38,527 nt of DNA from CAZEPJ01 sp964514105 (GTDB lineage: Bacteria; Desulfobacterota; Desulfocorpusculales; Desulfocorpusculum): the NCBI GenBank assembly GCA_964514105.1, contig CAZEPJ010000044.1, forward strand, positions 1 to 38,527, read 5' to 3'. Below are positions 32,616 to 38,527 of the stretch, piece after piece. The stretch's first letter is position 1. The number at the start of each line of letters is the position of its first letter. Position numbers and translations under genes: made by a program. Below the pieces are notes generated by a model. That model was not told the origin of the DNA, did no database searches, and saw only the letters and a program-made list of their open reading frames with translations.

Positions 32616-33632
32616 ATGATGCAAGGGACTGTGACTCCCAAAGCGCGCATGGAGGCCGCTTTCAGCGGAAGAAGGACCGACCGGGTGCCCGTGTTCCTCC
32701 TGCTGGGAGGGCATCTGGCCCAGAAGGCGGGGTTCACCCTTCAGCAGTTTCTGACCCAGCCCGATGCGGCCCTGGAGACGGCCAAGCTGACCCGACAGGA
32801 GATGCCTTCGGATGTGGTCTTCGTCCCGTTCAACCCGTTCATGCCCGACGCCCAGGAGGCCATCCGCCAGCTCATGGGAAAGCTCCCCAGCATCAAGCGG
32901 GACGACATCAAGGCGAAGCTTTCCAAGTGGCATGTGCGGGACGCCAGGGAGGACAAGCTCTTCGCCGCGCATCTCGACATGTGCCAGAGGGCGGTGGCGG
33001 CCTTCCCGGACGACCATTTGGAGACCCTCATCGGCGGCCCCTGGAGCTTCGCCTTGGAGCTGCGGGGCATGGAGGAGGCCCTGGGGGACGTCTACGATGA
33101 CAAGACGTTCCTCCACGCGCTCATGCGCTTCACCACGGACACGGTCATCGCACGGAGCCTGGCCGTAGTGGAGATGGGCATCACCCCGTTCGTGGGGGAT
33201 CCCTCGGCCGGCATGAGCGTCATTTCCCCCGCGGTGTACCGGGAGTTCGTCATGCCCTATCATAGGGAGATCGTGGATGCCGTTCACGAGAAAGGCGGTC
33301 GAGTGGTCTTCCACATCTGCGGGCATGTGGACCCGATCATGGCGGATCTTGTATCACTGGGAATGGACGGCCTGAGCATCGACGGGCCCTCCTCCCTGGA
33401 GAAGATGTTCGCCGTGGGTCGGGGCAAGACCCTCATCATCGGCAACATCGAGCCCATGCTCTTTGTGGATGGAACGACCGGGCAGCTGGAGGAGAAGGTC
33501 AAGGAGTGCCTGGCCCTTGCGGGCGGGGACGCGCAGTACGCCATTGCCTCCGGCTGCCAGATCCCTCTGGCCGCCCCGGTGGAGAATATCCGACACTTCA
33601 TTGAGTGTTGCCAGGCGCACGGAACCTATTGA
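32616..33632 (+). CDS. UroD-family (MtaA/CmuA-like) methyltransferase
   Basis: 338 residues of the uroporphyrinogen decarboxylase superfamily. The opening PKARMEAAFSGRRTDRVPVF is typical, and the zinc-ligand pattern of the corrinoid:acceptor methyltransferases is present: FHICGH (His 233, Cys 235) and ASGCQIPLAAPVENIRHF (Cys 314). Haem decarboxylases lack this set, so methyl transfer between a corrinoid protein and a thiol or pterin is the better reading. ATG at 32616 with CGGAGG 7 bp ahead. The next gene encodes the likely corrinoid partner after 24 bp. Methyl donor and final acceptor are not identifiable from the sequence. Confidence 0.88.
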   Translation: MMQGTVTPKARMEAAFSGRRTDRVPVFLLLGGHLAQKAGFTLQQFLTQPDAALETAKLTRQEMPSDVVFVPFNPFMPDAQEAIRQLMGKLPSIKRDDIKAKLSKWHVRDAREDKLFAAHLDMCQRAVAAFPDDHLETLIGGPWSFALELRGMEEALGDVYDDKTFLHALMRFTTDTVIARSLAVVEMGITPFVGDPSAGMSVISPAVYREFVMPYHREIVDAVHEKGGRVVFHICGHVDPIMADLVSLGMDGLSIDGPSSLEKMFAVGRGKTLIIGNIEPMLFVDGTTGQLEEKVKECLALAGGDAQYAIASGCQIPLAAPVENIRHFIECCQAHGTY

Positions 33633-33656
33633 TGGACGGGAAGTGGGGGTGAGGTT

Positions 33657-34286
33657 TTGAACTGGATAGAACGCATCCACAAAGCGGTCGTGGAGGGACA
33701 GCGAAACGACATCGCCTCCCTGGCGGCCACGGCCATTCAGGAGGGTCTGGAGGCCAAGAGGTTGGTGGACGAGGCCCTCGTACCGGCCATGAATCGGGTG
33801 GCGGAGCTGTGGCAGAAGGGGGAGTACTTCGTGCCCGAGGTGCTGCGGGCGGCCAAGACCATGCAGGCGGGGATGGACGCCCTGAAACCCTTCATGGTGG
33901 CGGGGGATCTCTCCAAGAGGGTCTCGGTGGCCATCGGGACGGTGAAGGGCGATCGCCACGACATCGGGAAGAACCTTGTGGGGATGATGTGGCAGGGCGT
34001 GGGCTATGCGGTGGAGGACCTGGGGGTGGATGTGCCCCCCGAGCGGTTCCTGGAGGCGGCCCGGAAAGGCGCCCGGGTCATCGGCATGTCCAGCCTCCTG
34101 ACCACCACCATGGCCGAGATGAAGCGGGTCATCGACCTGCTTGGGGACCAGGCCCTGAGAGACGGGGTGGTCGTCATGGTGGGGGGCGCGCCGGTGACCC
34201 CGGAGTTCGCCCAGCGAATCGGCGCGGACCACTACGCCAGGGACGCGGCCCAGGCCGTGGAGATCCTCAACCGCCATCTGCAATGA
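33657..34286 (+). CDS. Corrinoid (cobalamin-binding) methyl-carrier protein
   Basis: 209 residues of the MtaC/MtmC/MetH-B12 type. The N-terminal helical cap (LAATAIQEGLEAKRLVDEAL, ELWQKGEYFVPEVLRAAKTM) precedes the Rossmann cobalamin domain with GDRHDIGKN (lower-ligand His 101), GMSSLLTTTM and VMVGGAPVTPEF. All contacts of the base-off/His-on binding mode are present. No ATG fits; the likely start is TTG at 33657 behind a GGGGGTGAGG purine run. It sits between its probable methyltransferase partner and a crotonase. No activating RamA-like ferredoxin gene is in the window. Confidence 0.92.
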   Translation: MNWIERIHKAVVEGQRNDIASLAATAIQEGLEAKRLVDEALVPAMNRVAELWQKGEYFVPEVLRAAKTMQAGMDALKPFMVAGDLSKRVSVAIGTVKGDRHDIGKNLVGMMWQGVGYAVEDLGVDVPPERFLEAARKGARVIGMSSLLTTTMAEMKRVIDLLGDQALRDGVVVMVGGAPVTPEFAQRIGADHYARDAAQAVEILNRHLQ

Positions 34287-34304
34287 GGCGCCCTCGGTGC
34301 CCGA

Positions 34305-35105
34305 ATGAGATCAGCCATGGACGGCTACACGACGCTGGACCTCCAGCAGGACGGCGAGCTGCTCACCGTCTCCCTCAACCGACCGCCCCTGAACCTCTTC
34401 AATGGCCTCATGATGGAGGAATTGACACGGGTGTTCCACGCCCTGCGGACGGATCGATCCGTGCGATTCCTCATCCTGGCCGCCGCGGGCAAGGACTTCT
34501 CGGGTGGGGCCGACCTCCGGGAGATCGTAGAGCGGTTCGACGGCGGCGGATGGAGCCCGGCCGAAGCCCGGTATCAGCAGCTGGCAGGCCACGAGCTCAT
34601 GCGGAGCCTGGAGGGCCTGGAGCAGGTGACGGTGGCCGCGCTGCAGGGGGCCGTCATCGGCGCGGGCATGGCCGTGGCCATGGCGTGCGACTTTCGCATC
34701 ATGGCCGAAGGGAGCTTCTTCTCGGTCCCCGAGTCCATGGTGGGGGTCTACTTCACCTGGGGCTGCACCCCGCGGCTGGTTCGCATGGTGGGGGCCTCCA
34801 GGGCCATGGAAATCGTCATGACGTGCGACCCCATCCCGGCCCATGAGGCCTTGCGCCTGAACCTTGCCAACAAGGTCGTGGCCGGGGAATCGCTCATGAC
34901 CGCCGCCCGACAGTTCATCGACAAGATCGCATCCCGCAGCCCCACGGCCGTGCGCCTCACCAAGAAGATCGCCCTGGCCGCCGCCATGCAGGGACTGGGC
35001 AACACCTTCGTCTGCGAGCCCGAGCTCATGGAGGGCCTGGCGTTCACCGGCGAGACCGAGGAGGGGATCCGGGCCTTCATGGAGAAGCGTCGGCCGCGAT
35101 ACTAA
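34305..35105 (+). CDS. Crotonase-fold enoyl-CoA hydratase/isomerase-like protein
   Basis: 266 residues. The first oxyanion-hole segment is LAAAGKDFSGGADLREI and the second is GAVIGAGMAVAMACD. The hydratase glutamate expected in the second (GxxELA in true hydratases) is Ala 123 here, while the second glutamate is kept in VPESMVG (Glu 143). A single glutamate of that kind is what delta3-delta2-enoyl-CoA isomerases and several decarboxylases have, so plain hydratase activity is doubtful. The ATG at 34305 (MRSAMDGY) or at 34317 may be used. Last gene of the five-gene operon; it converges with plsC. Confidence 0.9.
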   Translation: MRSAMDGYTTLDLQQDGELLTVSLNRPPLNLFNGLMMEELTRVFHALRTDRSVRFLILAAAGKDFSGGADLREIVERFDGGGWSPAEARYQQLAGHELMRSLEGLEQVTVAALQGAVIGAGMAVAMACDFRIMAEGSFFSVPESMVGVYFTWGCTPRLVRMVGASRAMEIVMTCDPIPAHEALRLNLANKVVAGESLMTAARQFIDKIASRSPTAVRLTKKIALAAAMQGLGNTFVCEPELMEGLAFTGETEEGIRAFMEKRRPRY

Positions 35106-35114
35106 CGGAACGGG

Positions 35115-35158
35115 GCGGCTGCACCATCATCGCAAACCAACGCCTGCGTCGCAGCCGC
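35115..35158. terminator. Possible hairpin between convergent operons
   Basis: GCGGCTGC (35115-35122) and GCAGCCGC (35151-35158) are exact reverse complements around a 28-nt loop. No T-run. It lies in the 121-bp gap between crotonase and plsC and may serve the plus-strand operon. Confidence 0.25.
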
Positions 35159-35226
35159 GAAGCTTTGCCGCCGCGCCATGGCACGCCGACGAGGCGGCAT
35201 GGCTGCATCTGCCGGGCGGCTCTCGG

Positions 35227-36018
35227 TCAGCCCGAGCGCCAGTGGCGGAGCGTAGCCTGGATCTCGTCCCGGGCCCGTTGGATGATGGCGGGATCGTCCT
35301 GCCCTTCGCCCCGGGGAATGGGCGCTCCGAGATGGACCCGGATGCGCACCCCGAACGGCACCGGCAGGAGGTTGTGGCTCAGGAGCCGCCACGACTCGTC
35401 TATGGCCACCGGCAGTACGGCTACGGCGGGGGCCGTCTCCAACAGCGCGAGGCAGCCCGCAGACTTGAAGGCGCCCAGCTCCCCCGCCCGGGCCCTCGTG
35501 CCTTCCGGGAATATGGCTGCGGAGACGCCGCGTTCCACCACCCGCCTGCCCAGTTCCCGGATGGCGTCCACGGCCTGCACCCGGTTCTTGCGGTCGATGA
35601 GGGCGTTTCCCCCCCGCCGCAAGTTGTACGAGATGCTGGGGATCCAGCGGGCCAGTTCCCTCTTGGACACGTACTTGGGGTAGTTGGTGAAAAGATAGGC
35701 CCCCAGGATGGGGATGTCGAACATGCTCTGGTGGTTGGAGAGGATGAGGTAGGGGGTGCTCCGGCGAATCTCGGGGGAGCGCTCCACCTCCAGCCGCGTC
35801 CCGCAGATGCGGAGGGACGCGATGAGGCAGACCTGGAGCAGCCCGACCACCACCTCGTGGGGGCGGGACCCGAAGGGGCGCGTGGCCCGTTGGAGCAGAT
35901 CGAAAACGACCAGGATCACCAGGAAGGCGACGAGGAAAGGTAAGGTGAAGATCCAGTCCGTGGGTCGGGCGGCTGGAGCCGAGCGCGGTGCCGCAGAGGG
36001 CGTGTGGACGGTGTCGAT
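35227..36018 (-). CDS. plsC: 1-acyl-glycerol-3-phosphate acyltransferase (PlsC-like), probable ATC start
   Basis: Acylates lysophosphatidate or a similar acceptor at the inner membrane. It contains the catalytic NHQSMFD (NHx4D), the FPEGTR acceptor motif, and a late VLPVAIDESW segment. The family usually has a membrane helix at the N-terminus: here WIFTLPFLVAFLVILVVFDL. The only ordinary start, GTG at 35919, falls inside that helix. The frame is open to 36070, with no ATG, GTG or TTG before it, yet AAGGGAGG (36026-36033) lies 7 nt ahead of an in-frame ATC at 36018. A start there gives 263 residues and the full helix. The substrate position and the symbol are by family only. Confidence 0.82.
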   Translation of the reverse strand: MDTVHTPSAAPRSAPAARPTDWIFTLPFLVAFLVILVVFDLLQRATRPFGSRPHEVVVGLLQVCLIASLRICGTRLEVERSPEIRRSTPYLILSNHQSMFDIPILGAYLFTNYPKYVSKRELARWIPSISYNLRRGGNALIDRKNRVQAVDAIRELGRRVVERGVSAAIFPEGTRARAGELGAFKSAGCLALLETAPAVAVLPVAIDESWRLLSHNLLPVPFGVRIRVHLGAPIPRGEGQDDPAIIQRARDEIQATLRHWRSG

Positions 36019-36071
36019 ATCCTTACCTCCCTTCTCGGAGAATGTCCGGCAGCGATTCCTGAACTGGCTTC

Positions 36072-36077
36072 ATTATA
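36072..36077 (-). promoter_or_regulatory. -10 element of the plsC promoter
   Basis: Perfect TATAAT on the minus strand (36077-36072) in an otherwise GC-rich stretch, 54 bp before the proposed ATC start. No convincing -35 box is found 16-18 bp upstream. Transcription would begin near 36065, leaving a leader with the AAGGGAGG site. Confidence 0.45.
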
Positions 36078-36136
36078 GCGCATTCGCTTCGTCCATGCGA
36101 TGCCCCGAGGCGCAGGCAATGCCCTCCGCAAGGGGC

Positions 36137-36300
36137 ATGTACGTGACCGTGGCGCACGTGGATGCAACGGCGAAGCTGGCTCAGGAACCGGAAGGCAAGC
36201 TCCTGGTCCCTCGCGGGATATCTCCGAGGCAAGCCGCTTCCGCGTGATCCAGGACCCCCAGGGGGCCGTGATTTCCGCGATCACGTTCGCGCAGCAGTGA
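36137..36300 (+). pseudogene. VOC/glyoxalase-family remnant, 5'-truncated and frameshifted
   Basis: Frame one from 36137 reads MYVTVAHVDATAKLAQEPEG then KLLVPRG. In another frame the match continues: DISEASRFRVIQDPQGAVIS, AITFAQQ, stop at 36298-36300. Together these reproduce the C-terminal half of a VOC-superfamily protein (VDATxxKAxxLGGK...VP...IS..RFxVIQDPQGA). The shift falls at about 36210-36214 and fits one missing base. The N-terminal half is absent. This is a decayed fragment unless the shift is a sequence error. Confidence 0.65.
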
Positions 36301-36678
36301 GACCTCCCGTGCCGTGACAGGTCTCTCGGAACCGGAACGGATCCGGAGGCAATGCGTCTGGCCCTCATGAAACCCCTTGGCTTGGTGGCGGCAGACCCAG
36401 ATGAGCGTCCTTGTGCACAGGCGAGGAGGCCTGAACGTCCTCCGCTGCCTGAAGGCGACCCGAAGATGTTGGCGGTCGCCGGCTGAGGCCCGCCTTTGTG
36501 CAGCCCCCGTCTGGCTCTCGTATGACCGGACGTCATCCGCGGCTCGAAGGTGCCCGCTCTTGGCTTCTATCTCGTCTGCATATCCAGTGCCTTGGGCTTC
36601 TTGGTCCGACCACAATCTGTAGGGGGTGCAGACCGATTGAAAGGCACAGTTTGTTGGCAAGCGAAGATGAAAGATAAA
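36301..36678. other. Intergenic stretch with no recognised content
   Basis: Open frames on both strands are short or low-complexity and match no family I know. GC falls towards the right end. No RNA gene or clear repeat was found. It may be decayed coding DNA, like the VOC remnant beside it. Confidence 0.4.
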
Positions 36679-36714
36679 TTGACGGGACTTCTCCAAGGGG
36701 ATAGCATCCTATCC
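36679..36714 (+). promoter_or_regulatory. Candidate promoter and operator upstream of the MFS gene
   Basis: TTGACG (36679-36684), 17 bp, TAGCAT (36702-36707). The inverted repeat GGATAG-4-CTATCC (36699-36714) covers the -10 box, as an operator would. The leader to the transporter start would be about 225 nt, which is long; no gene is recognised in it. Confidence 0.4.
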
Positions 36715-36935
36715 ATCTGACCGCTGCAGTCGATTCACGCGGAAACTCGCTCCGTCCTAACCCCCAGTGGGGTGCGCCATGACCGGGACCCGCCCAAAGG
36801 TGCCTACGTGATGGCTCCGGGGGATCGTTCCGTCCTTTTGGAGCCCTCGTTATTCATCATTGGCTGCCCCATTTTCATACATATGCCGAGTGCATGGTTG
36901 AATCGATTCCACGGAATGCCAAGGGAGATCCAATC

Positions 36936-38093
36936 GTGGGGAAAAAACAGCTCGCCGGTTTGTTCACTTGCAGTCTTCTGATATGGACGTATGGAAACGG
37001 TCTTGTTCCCCTGCTGCCGGTCTATGCAAAGAAGCTGGGAGCAGAATCTGATGCGGTGGGGTATTACATGTCCTTGGTCTATATCTCGATTGCCCTGAGC
37101 ACCGTGACCGCTGGTTGGCTGTCCGACAAGTTTCAGAACAGGAAGACGTTACTGTTTTGGGTTGGGGTGATGGTCATCCCTGCAACTTTGCTGTTGAGTC
37201 AGTTGCCCAGCTTCAACGCCCTGGTTGTATTGACAGCTTTCATCTGGTTCCTCGGCGGTATGGGATTGACTCTAACCAGCATTCTCGCAGGGATGTTTTC
37301 GGAGTCGTCAGAAAGGGGGAAGGTATTTGGTCTCCTGGCCCTGACCAGCGCATTGGGTACCCTGCTTGGCGGTCTCATCACCGGCCCGCTGGCGGATTGT
37401 TATGGTTATCAGACAATGTTCGCGGTTCTGGGAATTGGGATGATCCTGCTGCCATTGACGGCGCTGGTATTGGAAGACAAGCCGGTAGCTCGACCGAGCG
37501 GGGAGTCGATCAAAGGAAAGGGCCCAAACCTGGCGTCGAGTCTTTTCCTGTTGCTCGTGGCAAGCATATTGTCCCGTGGTGTCCTTTTCTCCGCCCTCTT
37601 CGGGACATCCTTGCTCATGCTCGGACTTGGTTTCCCATCCACAGCCATATCGGGCACAAATGCTCTCGCAGCGGCGATAACCGTGCCCCTGCCCTTGTTG
37701 ATAGGATGGTTGTCAGACCGCCTGGGAAGAAAGCGGTTCCTGGGTGCCTTTTACGTGTTGGGGGCAATTGGGGCGCTGCTCCTTCCCTCGTCCTTGTCCC
37801 TGTGGCATTTCTGGCTGGTCATGGCCTTGATGCAGGCCATGTCTTGTGTAAGCAACAGTGTGGGATCTGCTATGGTAGCGGACTTGGTTCCCAAGGAATC
37901 GCTGGGGAGGGGGATGTCCTTGTTTGGCAGCACGACCTGGCTGGGAGGGATCATTGGTTTTTCGTGCACGGGATATTCCATTCAGCATTTTGGAAAGGAG
38001 TCAACCTTCTTTGTGGCTGCGTGCCTGGCCTCAATCGCCATGATCGTTTTGGTTCCGATTCGGCGGACAAGACTTCAGGCGGAATCAGCGTGA
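36936..38093 (+). CDS. Major facilitator superfamily transporter
   Basis: 385 residues with about twelve membrane helices. The MFS loop 2-3 signature is GWLSDKFQNRKTLLFW after helix 2, and its copy in the second half is GWLSDRLGRKRFLGAF after helix 8; a charged central loop (LEDKPVARPSGESIKGKGPN) separates the halves. The substrate cannot be told; drug or metabolite efflux is the usual guess. GTG at 36936 is chosen because AAGGGAG stands 8 nt ahead; ATG at 36894 would add 14 polar residues and has no ribosome site. Codon usage is visibly more AT-rich than in the rest of the window, pointing to later acquisition. An insertion-sequence remnant lies 117 bp downstream. Confidence 0.88.
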   Translation: MGKKQLAGLFTCSLLIWTYGNGLVPLLPVYAKKLGAESDAVGYYMSLVYISIALSTVTAGWLSDKFQNRKTLLFWVGVMVIPATLLLSQLPSFNALVVLTAFIWFLGGMGLTLTSILAGMFSESSERGKVFGLLALTSALGTLLGGLITGPLADCYGYQTMFAVLGIGMILLPLTALVLEDKPVARPSGESIKGKGPNLASSLFLLLVASILSRGVLFSALFGTSLLMLGLGFPSTAISGTNALAAAITVPLPLLIGWLSDRLGRKRFLGAFYVLGAIGALLLPSSLSLWHFWLVMALMQAMSCVSNSVGSAMVADLVPKESLGRGMSLFGSTTWLGGIIGFSCTGYSIQHFGKESTFFVAACLASIAMIVLVPIRRTRLQAESA

Positions 38094-38096
38094 TGG

Positions 38097-38118
38097 TCTC
38101 GTGAGATCAAATACGAGA
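38097..38118 (+). terminator. Weak hairpin after the MFS gene
   Basis: TCTCGT and ACGAGA form a 6-bp stem around 10 nt, followed by GCTTT. Possible but weak intrinsic terminator. Confidence 0.25.
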
Positions 38119-38188
38119 GCTTTACAACTGAAAATGAATGATCAGGCACTTCATCGTGTGTTTCATGTCGAGCGCACGCAACTCACCC

Positions 38189-38210
38189 AAGGAGGTGTCA
38201 AATGCCAAAA
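38189..38210 (+). pseudogene. Start of an unknown gene cut off by an insertion sequence
   Basis: A strong AAGGAGG (38189-38195) stands 6 nt before ATG at 38202. The frame begins MPK and then runs straight into the IS3-like end at about 38211, stopping after a few more codons. The ribosome site is too good to be ignored, so I infer a gene whose body was displaced beyond the right edge or lost. Its product is unknown. Confidence 0.5.
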
Positions 38211-38527
38211 TGTCTTGCGCCCCGATTCTTGGACAGAGGTTAAGGGTCATGCAGCGGCCTTTTGAGCGTGCATTCCACGATATTCAGCGGGCGTCATGAA
38301 GCCCAGCTTCTCCGGCCGGCAATGGTGGTTGTAATCATGAACGAATTTGGCCACTGCGGCCAGACCTTCTCGACGTTGCGGAAGATCCGGCCGCAGATGG
38401 CCTGCTCCTCAAGAGACGCTTGCGGCTCACCCGCACACCGTCGATGATCTTGAGCCTCGCCCACACCTTGCGATGCCCCTCCCCGTGAAAGGGCGACCGT
38501 GAAAGGTCCCGGCGGATCGACTCCAAC
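38211..38527 (-). mobile_element. IS3-family insertion sequence remnant, one end only
   Basis: The terminal sequence starting TGTCTTGCGCCCC and ending TTGGACAG (38211-38236) has the TG...CCCC...TTGGACA layout of IS3-family ends. Inside it lies a degenerate transposase on the minus strand. The other end and the target duplication are beyond the window. Confidence 0.65.
38247..38527 (-). pseudogene. IS3-family transposase (OrfB), internally deleted and frameshifted
   Basis: Reading from the right edge, frame one gives the HTH_21 region ESIRRDLSRSPFHGEGHRKV followed by WARLKIIDGVRVSRKRLL. At about 38410 the sequence jumps to EEQAICGRIFRNVEKV in another frame, which belongs near the C-terminus of OrfB. 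Just after, it shifts again to AVAKFVHDYNHHCRPEKLGF and then MTPAEYRGMHAQKAAA with a stop at 38249-38247. The DDE catalytic core between the first two blocks is missing. The element therefore cannot code for an active transposase. Confidence 0.85.

Noticed and set aside
32616..33632. Haem-pathway uroporphyrinogen decarboxylase
   Set aside because: The zinc ligands HxC...C and the corrinoid protein next to it point to a corrinoid-linked methyltransferase instead.
36181..36696. A 171-codon open frame on the minus strand
   Set aside because: No recognisable domain, it overlaps the VOC remnant, and its composition is Arg-rich noise.

Overview
The window is GC-rich bacterial chromosome, densely packed and with no phage, plasmid, rRNA, tRNA or CRISPR signature. 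The gene content suggests an anaerobic, high-GC member of the Desulfobacterota (former Deltaproteobacteria). The evidence is an F-type ATPase operon with paired b' and b subunits but no a/c genes beside it, a Re-citrate-synthase-type enzyme, corrinoid methyl-transfer proteins and CoA-ester enzymes. The exact lineage cannot be fixed from the sequence alone.

Layout. 1-4702 (minus): F1Fo ATPase genes b', b, delta, alpha, gamma and the 5' part of beta, read from a good promoter at 4674-4702. 4748-5209: a bactofilin. 5373-10938 (minus): hisS, aspS, a Re-citrate synthase-like enzyme carrying a C-terminal Cache/PDC-like domain, and ndk. 10952-12958 (minus): a hybrid PAS sensor kinase. 13348-15693 (plus): a periplasmic TPR plus outer-membrane beta-barrel protein followed by a secreted FecR-domain protein.

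15818-27499 is an accessory glycan-type region. It holds a UDP-galactopyranose-mutase-like flavoprotein, a GNAT acyltransferase, and one 948-residue chain that joins a family-2 glycosyltransferase, a methyltransferase-like domain and a radical SAM domain. It also holds two CapK/PaaK-like adenylate-forming enzymes, a second GT2, a sulfotransferase and a multi-pass GT39-like glycosyltransferase. They sit in two convergent operons, each with one CapK-like gene, which suggests assembly of a modified, possibly sulfated, surface glycan or glycolipid. No product can be named.

27614-29911 encodes a membrane-embedded spermidine-synthase-like protein. 30002-35105 (plus) is a tight five-gene operon: an HMG-CoA-synthase-like/DUF35 fusion, an SCP2-type thiolase, a UroD-family methyltransferase, a corrinoid protein and a crotonase. 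It pairs acyl-CoA C-C bond chemistry with methyl transfer. The fusion lacks the usual nucleophilic cysteine and the crotonase lacks one of the two hydratase glutamates, so the pathway is not a textbook one.

35227-36018 (minus) is a PlsC-type acyltransferase that seems to start at a non-canonical ATC codon. From about 36100 the window changes character: a frameshifted VOC-family remnant, some 380 bp with no recognisable content, an MFS transporter with visibly lower GC, the first codons of a gene cut by an insertion sequence, and a decayed IS3-family transposase running off the window end.
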